Origin: Sulfurovum sp.
GTDB lineage: Bacteria > Campylobacterota > Campylobacteria > Campylobacterales > Sulfurovaceae
Assembly (NCBI GenBank): GCA_027062365.1
Contig: JAMOTK010000060.1
Coordinates: forward strand, 1-52,241
Direction: 5' to 3'
DNA: 52,241 bases
Shown in pieces: positions 1 to 9,199 of this stretch (positions are counted from its first letter, which is position 1; each line of letters begins with the position of its first letter). The notes under the pieces are model-generated. The model searched no databases. It was not told the origin of the DNA and was given only the letters and a program-made list of their open reading frames with translations. The position numbers and the translations under genes were made by a program.

Positions 1-3000
1 TACTCCTGTTCTTACTCCTGTATCATCAAGAAGATAAACAGCTACTCCTGATATTACTGGCTCACCTACATCTTGTACACCATTTGCATTTAGGTCTTCC
101 CATACATAGTCACCTAGACTTACTGGTAAATAAAACCCTGCGTCTAATCTAAGGTCTTTATCTCCTGAGTTGAGTACTGTTATGTTTGTTTGTCCTGCTA
201 CTGTACCTGTGCCATTTGCATCTGAATCATTTGTATCAGAGCTACTATTATCTTGAAGTGTAATGACATAGTCGGTTCCTGTAGGTGCTATAAATTTGAC
301 ATAATAGCTATCAGGTCGTAAATTTTCAAAGAGATACCCTCCTGTAGCATTGGTTTCTGTCATTAATGCTAGACCATTGAGGTCTTGTGTCACTTGTCCA
401 CTAGCATTCCAAAGTTCAACTTTGACTTTTTCTAGTGCTAGTTCGCTTGTATCTTGTTGTCCATTTCCATTGGTATCAATCCAAGTATAGTCACCAATAC
501 TCACAGGTGTATAGATACCTGCATCGGTCTCATTGTTGTCTTCATTGGAGATAAGTGTGACTGTATCTGAACGACCTGTGATTGCATTGGCATCTGAATC
601 TAAATCCTCTGTAGTGCTTGATACATTTTGATCTGTCAAGACATACCCTGTGCCTAAAGTAGTGGTATCAAATACAACATAATATGATCCTGGTCTTAGA
701 TTGTCAAAGTGATAGTGTCCATTGGCATCGGTAGTATTGGTATCTACTACACTACCATTACCATCATAATGAAGCGTTACTCCTACACCTGAAACATTGC
801 CTTCTCCTATATCTTGTATACCATTGGCATTGTCATCATACCATACTCTGTTTCCTAAAGACGCTGGACGATAAAACCCTGCATCTAGTGTCTGATTATC
901 TTCACCTGAATACATTGTCGGGGTACTTTGTATTGCTGTTCCTATGCTTACAATATCCGAATCCAATGCATCATCATTTCCTGCATCAGTTTTTGTCACC
1001 AAATAAGGTCGTCCACCCGTAGGTAAATTTGAAAATTGTACAGAATAGTTATGGTCTGGTTTCAAATCGTAACTGACATTAAAATCATAAAAACCATTAC
1101 TATCTGTTGTATCTGTAATTCCCATCACAGTACCATCTTTGACCAAAGTAACAAGTACATTTTCAATTCCAGGTTCTCCACTCTCTTGAATACCATTGGC
1201 ATTCGTATCTTCCCATACGAAATTTCCTATGGTTACGGGTTTGTAGATACCTGCATCAAATGTCATATTTTTATCATCTGAGGAAACAATTCCTGTTTCT
1301 CCAGAGGCATAGCCTGTGGCATTGACATCAGAATCAAGCTCATCATCTCCACCTTTATCTTGCTGTGTAAACTTAAAATCTGTAGGAAGGTTTGAAAAAT
1401 GTACACTATAGCTATAGCCTGGGGCTAAATGTTCAAAGAGGTATTCACCATATCCATCGGTTATTGTAGTCTTAGAGGGTACTAAGCTTCCATCACGCAC
1501 AAGTGTGACTGTTACACCTGAGACATTACGTTCTCCAGTATCTTGGACACCATTATAGTTTTCATCTTCCCATACTCTGTCACCTATTTTGATTTCCAAA
1601 TAGAAACCTGCATCGACGCTCACATTGTCTTCACCTGAAGTTAATTCATAGTCGGTTGTACGCCCTGTTGCTGTACCTACACCATCTACATCGGAATCAT
1701 TATTATCATTTCCTGCTCCTGTTGTTGTATCTTGCTTTGTAATAACATAACCAGTATTTAGCGTAAATTTAAGATAATAATCATCTGGACGAAGATTATC
1801 AAAGAGATAAGTACCATTAGCATCCGTTAGAGTAGGAAAGACTGTTCCATTTAAATCAGAGAGTACTGGTACATCACCTGAAGTACGGAAAAGCTCTACA
1901 GTAACATTGGCTAACCCTGACTCATTACTGTCTTGTATTCCATCTCCATTTATATCATGCCATGTATAATCACCAATACTTACAGGGATATAAATACCTG
2001 CATCTGTTGAGTTATCATCTTCTCCTGAACTTAGAGTGATATTATTTGATTTACCTGTAACTAAATTAACATCACTATCATTATTATTCCCTACAGCATC
2101 TTTTTTAGTAAATACATAGTCAATAGGTAGAGAAGCCTTATCAAAAATAGCATAGTATCTTGATGGTTTTAGATTGGTAAAGTGATATAGACCATCTGCA
2201 TCTGTAGTGATAACTCCATTTGCATCACCATTAGTAAACAAGTTACCATAAACATCTTTTTTGATTTGTGTATTATTAATATCATATAGTCTTACATTGA
2301 CATCTACTTGTCCTACTTCTCCACCATCTTGTTTACCGTCACCATCATTATCTATCCATACACGGTTACCAAATGATGCTGGTTTATATAGTCCTAAATC
2401 TAGGGTATGATTACTATCAGCTGAGTACATTGTAGGAGTAGAGGCTACACCCTGACCTGTAATATTGGCATCAGAATCCAATAAATCTGTTGTACTACTA
2501 CTATTTTGTGTGGTTACAACATATCCTACTGGTACAGCAAACTCTACACTATAAGTATGATTTGGTTTGAGGTCGTAGCTAGTATTAAACTCATAGTAAC
2601 CGTTAGTATCTGTTGTGGCTGTTGTACTAGTTTGTACTATAGTATCCATTATTAGAGTTACTACTACACCTGCGATACCTTTGTTTGTCTCATCTTGAAT
2701 ACCATCTGCATCCATATCTTCCCAAACGAAATTACCTATAACCACAGGAGTATAGACCCCTGCATCAAAGCTAAGATTAGAATCAGAAGAGAAAGTAAGT
2801 GGTGTTTGTTCTAGTACTACTCCTGAACTATCAGCATCTGAATCATCTTCATCATTAGAAGAAGCATTTTGTAAAGTAAAGTTATATCCTACTAAAGGTG
2901 TAAATTTCACAGAATATCGAGGACCTGGAGGTAAATCTGTGAAGAGATAGCCATTGCTATCTGTGATTTCAAATTTTCCAGTAGGTGAACCATTTTCAAT

Positions 3001-4300
3001 CAGTTCTACAGTCATACCCGTTACATTTATCTCTCCATTGTCTTGAATACCATTATAGTTTTTATCTTCCCATACTCTATCACCTATAGTAAGAGGGATA
3101 TAAAATCCTGCATCTACACTTCTATTGTCATCTCCTGAGTTTAAAGTATAGTCACTTGTATTCCCTGTGATTGTACCTAGACCATTGGCATCAGAATCAT
3201 TGGTATCAAAACCTTGATTGGCTTGTGTAAGGACATATTGTGTACCATTAGGAGCTGTAAACCGTACACAATAGGTATCAGGCTTAAGGTTCTCAAAAAG
3301 GTATAATCCAAAAGAGTCGCTAATGAGGGTATTTGAAAAAGCAGCACTAGAATTTTGGTCATTGGTGATTAATGCACTACATCCACTGTTCATCAGTTCC
3401 ACTTTTACATTAGGCAGTACATTTTCTATAGCATCTTGTATGCCATCTCCATTGGCATCATGCCAAACATAATCTCCAATAGTGACAGGCTCATAAATCC
3501 CTGCATCTAACTTTAAATAGGTAAGATAGTCTCCTAGCGTTGTACTTGAATCTACTGTTCTCGTTTCAGATTTTCCTGTGATACGGTCTGCATCAGAATC
3601 TCCAGTATTGTTTCCCACATTTATTGTCGTAAAGACATGATTAGGAGGAAGGGTTGTTTTATCAAATTTCACATAATACTTATCAGGTTTTAAATTATTG
3701 AAAATATACTTACCAAAACCATTGGTAAGGATTGCTCCTCCTGCTCCAAAAGACGTGCCATTGGCATCTACTAAGACTTGTGTATCATTCCCATCATACC
3801 AAAGGGTTACTTTTACATTAGGAACGCCTGGTTCTCCACCATCTTGTCTCCCATTGGCATTCTTATCTAACCATACTTTATCTCCTAGACCCACGAGCAT
3901 ATAGAGTCCTGCATCAATGCTTTGATTATTATCACCATAATTGACCCTAAAAATATCAGTACGCCCCGTTGGGTTAACATTAGAATCTTCATTAGTATCT
4001 GGTAAGTTTGTAGCATATTTAGGGGATACATGTAATTTTCCTGTCATATCTACACCCTTAACATTGGTAAGATTAAACTCTACAAAATAATCTCCTGCAT
4101 GATTGATATCAAAACTATACAAACCAAGAGCATTGGTTATCTTGGTTTGTAAGCGTGTACCATTTTCATCAAGTAAATAGACACTTACTCCTTCAATCCC
4201 AGGTTCATTGGATGTTGGTAATCTTTGCTTACCATCTGCATTTTTATCTAGCCATACTCTGTCTCCAATGAGTGCAGGTTTATAAACTAAAACACTGACA
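1..4300 (-). repeat. Twelve tandem SdrD-B-like modules in a four-module higher-order repeat
   Basis: The conserved Trp codon (cca on the plus strand) of each module starts at 4252, 3871, 3463, 3070, 2722, 2356, 1960, 1570, 1213, 841, 481 and 100. Spacing between modules is 348-408 bp (116-136 residues). The module types recur every fourth unit: one with VWxDxxxxGxQDGGE (3871, 2356, related 841), one with YxWHDxNGDGIQD (3463, 1960, related 481), one with DRVWEDxNYNGxQD (3070, 1570, related 100) and one with NFVWEDxxAxGIQ (2722, 1213). Fourth-neighbour distances are 1515, 1503, 1500, 1509, 1515, 1479 and 1470 bp, so the unit of amplification appears to have been a block of about 1.5 kb. The array continues past the left edge. 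Confidence 0.85.
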
Positions 4301-7300
4301 TTGTCTTCATTGTTTGTTTTATTGGTGTCTGGTCCATTTGTAGATACATTTGCTTCATTGATACTGGTATAACTAGAAGATGCTCCACCCTCATAGGTAA
4401 TAAATTTTACAGGTACAGTAATATTTACTTCCCAAATTCCAGTAGGGTCACCATCTTGACTATGCAAAGTACCATCTGAACTATCTACATTACAAGTAAA
4501 ACTTGTAGCACCTAAACTTCCTGTACAAATACCTAATGACCCATCATTGTTTACTTTTGTTGTCGTAGGTGTATCTGTAAGTATCATACCAATAGGAAGA
4601 TAATCTGTTACATTGGTATCAGGACTAAAGCCTGGTCCATTATTGATGATTTGTAGTGTATAGGTAAAGTCTTCATTTATCTCAACCTGTGTTTTTGAGA
4701 CCGTTTTTATGATTTGTGGATCGGTTTTTATTCGTACGGTTGTTCTTTCATCTTCGGTATTATTATTGTATTCTAATTCTGTCTCTTTTGTAGTGACATT
4801 AACATCTACATGATACACATCTCCAGAGACTAGGTGAGGGGCATTTTCTATATGATAGACAAGATATCTTTTATATTCACCATTGACTGCCAAATCAGGA
4901 GGGGTACAATAAATCTTTGGAGCTGAGGCATTGACTTCAAATGTAATAGGACTAGGGTCGCTACAAATATTACCATTGCCATCATCTGTACCATTTTCAT
5001 CGCTTGTATCTCGTAAAAATGTTAGATCTTGATTATTATTAGGAAAAACATTATTGACATGTACACTAAAATTTATATCTGTAGCAAGTGAGGGTCCTAA
5101 ATTTTGCACAACAACTTCATAAACAATAATATTAGCAGAAGTGTTAGCAATATCAAAAGGAACAGGCTCTTGAAAAGTAGGTGATTCGTTAATCTCTATA
5201 GAAATATCTAATTCACCTAAATTGACACGAAGTGTCTGATTTTTATCATTATTTGATGTATTTGAATCAGGTGATGATGTCACTACACTAGCGATATTGC
5301 TAATATTCCAATCTCCAGACACTGTTGCATTATGGTCAGGACGAATGACAACAGTAATGGTCTCTGTTGTACTATACGCCATATCACCGATTTGACAATC
5401 AACGGTTTTATTGTTGGTATCATAGGCACAACTACCTTTGGTAGAGGAAGAGGAGATATAGGTATAACTTTCTTCTCCTATCCCAAAGACATCAGAGACA
5501 TTTACATCTTTTGCAATGGAAGGACCATTGTTGCGTACTTGTATCGTATAAGTAGCCTCTGTACCTGCCAAAATAGGGTCAGGATCTCCTACATACGTAA
5601 GCAATTTTTCTACTAGCTCTATATCTGCTATCTCTTCGACTATTACATCTACACTGTCTTCATTGTTGGTTCTATTGGTATCCCCTGTAAGCTCTGAATA
5701 CGCAAAAGCTGTGTTGGTTCGATTACCATCTTTCATTGGTCTAGTGACAGTGATACCGATTGTAATGCTGTCATTTACATCCATATTACCCAAATCACAA
5801 TCGACTGTACCAGCAGTATGTGTACAAGAACCTGCCGTGGTACTGACAGAGATTCCTGTTGCAGATCTTGTTCCATGAGCTTCTATATATTGAGGGATAA
5901 TATCTGTAAATTTAACTGATTTACCTGTATCCTTACCAATATTTTCTACTACTATTGTGTAAGTAAAGCTAGTTTCATTTACATCGATAAGAGCATCATC
6001 TGTTGTTTTACTCACTTTTATATCTGTAATATTAAGATCACCGATACCTGTGGCAACGACACCTACACCTTTACAGTCATTATCTGTAAATTCATCTATT
6101 GCAGTAGGCTCAAGACTTCCTCCTGAACCTCCTGTACAAGCTCTATTGCTTAGGTTTGCATCTTGAGTATTTGGAACAGTGATAATAGTTAATATAGGTG
6201 TTTCATCACCATTATTTAAAGTTAAGTCATAATCACAAGTCACATTATGCTCTACAGCATTATAAACACAGCTCCAATCTGTACCAGAATCACTAATATA
6301 CGTTTCATTCTCATCCAATACATCTACGACCTGTACATCGTCCGTGTTTCTAGGACCTCTATTCTCTACGGTAATATTGGATTCTACTTCAGAACCAACG
6401 GCTACAGGATTGGGTGATTTAATTTTAGAGATTTGTAAATCTGCTTGGTCTGCCCATATAATATAGCTAATCGTATCACTATCATTGCTAGGGATAGGGT
6501 CTACTGTTGTGGTATTGACATCAGCCGTATTGGTATGTGTATCTGCTGCACCTACTACACTAGGGGCTGTAGCAGTAATAGTAATGGTTTCTTGTATATT
6601 GGGAATCATAGCAGTATCATCTCTCGTACAAATGACATTTTGTCCTATAATGTTACAAGTCCATCCAGCAGCACTAGCAGAGATGCTTGTATATCCATTG
6701 GGTAAGGTATCTGAAATGATGACATTATCCGCTACCATAGGACCTTCATTTTTAACCACTAAGTCAAAATGAACAACTGTATTTTCTATTGCAGGATTTT
6801 CTTGTATGGATTTGGAAATACTTACATCTGTACCTGTGATAATACTAAGGTCATCTGTCCCACTGTTATCATCAGGGTTTACTTCTAATTCATTGGCAGA
6901 AGCAATGGCTACATTGGTGAGTGTACCTACTGTATTTGACGTGACCTTTACATCAAAAGTAAATGTACTCGTATTGCTCACATTCAAATCAGGACCCGTA
7001 CAGCTAACATCTTGTCCTACAGCAGTACAAGACCATCCTGCACCCGTTGTATTGTCATTAAATGTCAATCCTGTAGGTAAAGTGTCTTTTACAGTTATAC
7101 CTGAGGCGAGGTAAGGTCCTTGGTTTCCTACTACAAAGCTATAGGTCTCTATCCCTCCTGCTGGGATAGGATTTGTAAGGCTTGTTTTACTAAGATTAAG
7201 ATCAGCACTTTTTTTAATGGTAGTCTTTACTAGCTCACCATCATTTGCATGATTGGCATCTGCATCAGAGCTGACATTGGCATCTGATTGAAATACCCCT

Positions 7301-7692
7301 GTATTTGTACCTGCTAAAACATCTATAACCAATAATCTATTGGTATTTCCTGCAAAAGTAGCAAAGGTACACTGAAGCACATCCGACACATCAGCAATAC
7401 TTGGTGTCACACCAAGGTAATTACAGTCAGATGAGAGATTGTTACCTACATAGCTAAATCCAATAGGCATTGTTACATTTAGTTCGACATTTGTAGCAGC
7501 ATCGTTACCATTATTACTAAGTATCAAGCGATATTCAAAGGCTCCTTTGGCAGGAGCAGGATCGATACTATCTGTAAAGACAGCAGGTTGCATATCTGCC
7601 TCGGCCATAAGCTGTCCAGTACTCAACCACACAAAGGCTGTCATAGCCCATATAAATTTTTTTATATCGTACATATTGGTATTATTTAACAT
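1..7692 (-). CDS. Giant exported DUF11 / SdrD-B-like repeat protein (3' end outside window)
   Basis: The frame is open from an ATG at 7692 to the left edge (2564 codons). I checked the triplets by eye for the first 4.4 kb and spot-checked the rest, and found no stop. An AGGG Shine-Dalgarno lies 7 nt before the ATG. Residues 1-31 look like a Sec signal peptide: basic start, hydrophobic core, then LMA-EAD. Residues about 32-1110 hold about eight DUF11-type domains, recognised by repeats of the kind ISKS..NP....T.Y...V.N.GP..A..V...D.LP.G. From about residue 1110 onward there are twelve SdrD-B/Cna-B-like modules built on G(D/N)xVWxDxNxNGxQDxGE, with Asp-rich loops (DSDAN) and DAGxYxP linkers. 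Such proteins are surface-exposed or secreted, and the Asp/Asn loops suggest calcium binding (inference). The C-terminus and any anchor or secretion signal lie outside the window. It is divergent from an outer-membrane protein gene. An adhesin or matrix role is likely but unproven. Confidence 0.9.
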   Translation of the reverse strand, partial: MLNNTNMYDIKKFIWAMTAFVWLSTGQLMAEADMQPAVFTDSIDPAPAKGAFEYRLILSNNGNDAATNVELNVTMPIGFSYVGNNLSSDCNYLGVTPSIADVSDVLQCTFATFAGNTNRLLVIDVLAGTNTGVFQSDANVSSDADANHANDGELVKTTIKKSADLNLSKTSLTNPIPAGGIETYSFVVGNQGPYLASGITVKDTLPTGLTFNDNTTGAGWSCTAVGQDVSCTGPDLNVSNTSTFTFDVKVTSNTVGTLTNVAIASANELEVNPDDNSGTDDLSIITGTDVSISKSIQENPAIENTVVHFDLVVKNEGPMVADNVIISDTLPNGYTSISASAAGWTCNIIGQNVICTRDDTAMIPNIQETITITATAPSVVGAADTHTNTADVNTTTVDPIPSNDSDTISYIIWADQADLQISKIKSPNPVAVGSEVESNITVENRGPRNTDDVQVVDVLDENETYISDSGTDWSCVYNAVEHNVTCDYDLTLNNGDETPILTIITVPNTQDANLSNRACTGGSGGSLEPTAIDEFTDNDCKGVGVVATGIGDLNITDIKVSKTTDDALIDVNETSFTYTIVVENIGKDTGKSVKFTDIIPQYIEAHGTRSATGISVSTTAGSCTHTAGTVDCDLGNMDVNDSITIGITVTRPMKDGNRTNTAFAYSELTGDTNRTNNEDSVDVIVEEIADIELVEKLLTYVGDPDPILAGTEATYTIQVRNNGPSIAKDVNVSDVFGIGEESYTYISSSSTKGSCAYDTNNKTVDCQIGDMAYSTTETITVVIRPDHNATVSGDWNISNIASVVTSSPDSNTSNNDKNQTLRVNLGELDISIEINESPTFQEPVPFDIANTSANIIVYEVVVQNLGPSLATDINFSVHVNNVFPNNNQDLTFLRDTSDENGTDDGNGNICSDPSPITFEVNASAPKIYCTPPDLAVNGEYKRYLVYHIENAPHLVSGDVYHVDVNVTTKETELEYNNNTEDERTTVRIKTDPQIIKTVSKTQVEINEDFTYTLQIINNGPGFSPDTNVTDYLPIGMILTDTPTTTKVNNDGSLGICTGSLGATSFTCNVDSSDGTLHSQDGDPTGIWEVNITVPVKFITYEGGASSSYTSINEANVSTNGPDTNKTNNEDNVSVLVYKPALIGDRVWLDKNADGKQRLPTSNEPGIEGVSVYLLDENGTRLQTKITNALGLYSFDINHAGDYFVEFNLTNVKGVDMTGKLHVSPKYATNLPDTNEDSNVNPTGRTDIFRVNYGDNNQSIDAGLYMLVGLGDKVWLDKNANGRQDGGEPGVPNVKVTLWYDGNDTQVLVDANGTSFGAGGAILTNGFGKYIFNNLKPDKYYVKFDKTTLPPNHVFTTINVGNNTGDSDADRITGKSETRTVDSSTTLGDYLTYLKLDAGIYEPVTIGDYVWHDANGDGIQDAIENVLPNVKVELMNSGCSALITNDQNSSAAFSNTLISDSFGLYLFENLKPDTYCVRFTAPNGTQYVLTQANQGFDTNDSDANGLGTITGNTSDYTLNSGDDNRSVDAGFYIPLTIGDRVWEDKNYNGIQDNGEINVTGMTVELIENGSPTGKFEITDSNGYLFTDLPPGPRYSVKFTPLVGYNFTLQNASSNDEDDSDADSSGVVLEQTPLTFSSDSNLSFDAGVYTPVVIGNFVWEDMDADGIQDETNKGIAGVVVTLIMDTIVQTSTTATTDTNGYYEFNTSYDLKPNHTYSVEFAVPVGYVVTTQNSSSTTDLLDSDANITGQGVASTPTMYSADSNHTLDLGLYKPASFGNRVWIDNDGDGKQDGGEVGQVDVNVRLYDINNTQIKKDVYGNLFTNGDANGVITTDADGLYHFTNLKPSRYYAIFDKASLPIDYVFTKKDAVGNNNDSDVNLVTGKSNNITLSSGEDDNSTDAGIYIPVSIGDYTWHDINGDGIQDSNESGLANVTVELFRTSGDVPVLSDLNGTVFPTLTDANGTYLFDNLRPDDYYLKFTLNTGYVITKQDTTTGAGNDNNDSDVDGVGTATGRTTDYELTSGEDNVSVDAGFYLEIKIGDRVWEDENYNGVQDTGERNVSGVTVTLVRDGSLVPSKTTITDGYGEYLFEHLAPGYSYSVHFSNLPTDFKFTQQDKGGDDELDSDVNATGYASGETGIVSSDDKNMTFDAGIYKPVTIGNFVWEDTNANGIQESGEPGIENVLVTLVKDGTVMGITDTTDSNGFYDFNVSYDLKPDHNYSVQFSNLPTGGRPYLVTKTDAGNDDALDSDIVSIGTAIQSTPTMYSGEDNQTLDAGFYRPASLGNRVWYDDNANGIQDIGEGNVSGVGVTLHYDGNGSVVDTNTTDANGHYHFDNLRPGSYYVVFDTTTLGTGYVLTDQNVSSTTEDLDSDANAITGRSDTVTLISNEDNNETDAGIYTPVSIGDYTWIDTNGNGQQDTSELALEKVKVELWNASGQVTQDLNGLALMTETNATGGYLFENLRPDSYYVKFIAPTGTDYVITLQDNSSSDTNDSDANGTGTVAGQTNITVLNSGDKDLRLDAGFYLPVSLGDYVWEDLNANGVQDVGEPVISGVAVYLLDDTGVRTGV

Positions 7693-7870
7693 TTTATTTC
7701 CCTAAAAATATATTTAATTACTAAGATTATAACATGATTTTGTCATATAAATGTTGAATGAAATAAAAAAAAGGGGGGTGATTTTAAGACTATAGTTTTA
7801 TTCATATCACTTAATATTAAGTATCTAAAGTATATAATTAAGTATAAATTTATTATATTAAGGAAATAAC
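7693..7870. promoter_or_regulatory. Divergent promoter region of the giant repeat protein and an OMP gene
   Basis: On the minus strand an extended -10 (TGTTATAAT) covers 7726-7734 and would place a start site about 27 nt before the giant gene's ATG; I see no good -35. On the plus strand the A+T-rich stretch 7815-7860 holds two ATTAAGTAT direct repeats and several -10-like hexamers before an AAGGAAATAAC ribosome binding site for the gene at 7871. An A8 run (7765-7772) directly joined to a G6 run (7773-7778) lies between the two promoters. Confidence 0.5.
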
Positions 7871-8422
7871 ATGAAAAAATTTAATCTTTCCCTCATTGTT
7901 CTATTGGCTATGGGGACTTCAAGTATGCTTAATGCTGAGACGGGAGCTAATAATAGTGGGGTCTATGTAGGTTTGGGGTATGGTGCTACCAATGTAGGAA
8001 CAGACTTCTTTAGTAGTGAGATTGAGCTAAGTGGAGACAATGATTCTGATGCTTTGTTAATGCAAGGAGGGTATATCTATAACGAGTATATCGCATTAGA
8101 AGGGCGATATTGGAATGGAGACAACAATCTCAACGCATGGGGCGTGTATGTGAAGCCTATGTATCCTGTGACTGAAAAGTTTAGTGTTTATGCATTGTTA
8201 GGATATGGTGAGACTAAGTTAACCATAGTAGATACAACAGCTGATTTAAATAACGAAGGTAGTTTTCAGTGGGGTATAGGTGCAGGATTTAAGATTACAG
8301 ATAATTTCTCTGTTTTTGCTGACTATGTAGATATGTATAATACAGATACACATAATACAGATACTTCATTGAGAGAATGGTCTATAGATAGTATTAGTAT
8401 TGGTGCAAATTACCAATTTTAG
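7871..8422 (+). CDS. Outer-membrane beta-barrel protein (porin-like, OmpA-barrel type)
   Basis: This 183-residue protein begins with a signal peptide (about residues 1-22, ending SMLNA). Alternating polar/hydrophobic strands rich in Gly and aromatics follow (YVGLGYGATN, WGIGAGFKI, FSVFADYVDMYN), and it ends in Phe. All of these are typical of a small eight-stranded outer-membrane barrel. An AAGGAAATAAC ribosome binding site sets the start. It is a clear paralogue of the convergent gene at 8464-9138: both begin MKK(F/L)NLSL and share the W-G-I-G...F(V/I)..DYV pattern near the C-terminus. No ligand can be read from the sequence. A structural or membrane-integrity role is the usual interpretation for such barrels. 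Confidence 0.8.
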   Translation: MKKFNLSLIVLLAMGTSSMLNAETGANNSGVYVGLGYGATNVGTDFFSSEIELSGDNDSDALLMQGGYIYNEYIALEGRYWNGDNNLNAWGVYVKPMYPVTEKFSVYALLGYGETKLTIVDTTADLNNEGSFQWGIGAGFKITDNFSVFADYVDMYNTDTHNTDTSLREWSIDSISIGANYQF

Positions 8423-8427
8423 AAGAG

Positions 8428-8451
8428 ATACTAAGCCAAAAGGCTTAGTAT
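8428..8451. terminator. Stem-loop between convergent OMP genes
   Basis: A perfect 10-bp stem (ATACTAAGCC with GGCTTAGTAT) with an AAAA loop lies between the two convergent stop codons. No T-run of five or more follows on either strand, so it is a probable but non-canonical bidirectional terminator. Confidence 0.55.
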
Positions 8452-8463
8452 ATAGGAAATAAT

Positions 8464-9138
8464 TTAGAAAATAAAATTCATACCTATATTGAGTGAACCA
8501 ATAATAATCTTTGCGTCATTGCCACGGTAGTTTGTGTAAAAATCATTGTACAATCCTACATAATCTACATAGATAGACATATTGTCTCCTACATCAAAAT
8601 TGGTACCAATACCCCAAGAGAAACCATCAAATACATTGTCATCATCTCCAAAATTTTCTCCTTCTATACTATAGGTAGCTTCTGCGTACCCAAGAAGTGC
8701 ATAGATGTCAAACGAATCTCCAATAGGTAAAAAGAATTTGGTATACACACCCCATGTATCTACTTGTGCTGTGAGTCCACCATCAAATGTGTTTTCCCAA
8801 CTTTGGTCACTCATACCTATCCAGTATCTACCTTCAAATCCAAAATAAGGATTGATTTTATATCCTACTTGAAGCATCGCTTGTGAATAATCTTCATCAG
8901 AAGAGATGCTATTGGTATTTCCATTGACATCTTCTTGATACTCAGCACCCAAAAGTCCATACGCACCACCTATGTAAAATTCATTAACAAGACCATTTGT
9001 GAGTGTAGTGTTAGAAGAGACAGGGTCTATAGGCTCGACAGGAGCTACGACAGGTGCTGGTATCACGATGGGTGAGTTGGCTGTGGCGAAGGTAGTCATT
9101 GCTAAAATTGTCACAAGTGAAAGGTTGAGCTTTTTCAT
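8464..9138 (-). CDS. Outer-membrane beta-barrel protein, paralogue of the gene at 7871
   Basis: This 224-residue protein has a signal peptide (residues 1-20, ending FATA) and a Pro/Val-rich spacer of about 25 residues (IVIPAPVVAPVEPIDPV). An eight-stranded-type barrel follows, with patterns such as FYIGGAYGLLG, YFGFEGRYWIG and FSWGIGTNF, and it ends in Phe. The barrel aligns by eye with the protein at 7871-8422, so this is an old duplication now in convergent orientation. The proline-rich spacer is the main difference and might reach toward peptidoglycan or the cell surface (inference). An AAGGAAATAAA ribosome binding site precedes the ATG. Confidence 0.8.
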   Translation of the reverse strand: MKKLNLSLVTILAMTTFATANSPIVIPAPVVAPVEPIDPVSSNTTLTNGLVNEFYIGGAYGLLGAEYQEDVNGNTNSISSDEDYSQAMLQVGYKINPYFGFEGRYWIGMSDQSWENTFDGGLTAQVDTWGVYTKFFLPIGDSFDIYALLGYAEATYSIEGENFGDDDNVFDGFSWGIGTNFDVGDNMSIYVDYVGLYNDFYTNYRGNDAKIIIGSLNIGMNFIF

Positions 9139-9199
9139 TTTATTTCCTTAAAAGTTTTTATAAATGTCATCATAACATTATATTTATTAATATATCTGA

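Noticed and set aside
1-4300. Regular repeats suggestive of a CRISPR array
   Set aside because: The period is 350-410 bp, the repeats are protein-coding and imperfect, and there are no short identical repeats or spacers.
1036-7114. Several plus-strand open frames of 68-102 codons across 1-7692
   Set aside because: They are antisense to a single uninterrupted 2564-codon frame with recognisable DUF11 and SdrD-like domains; none has a convincing ribosome binding site.
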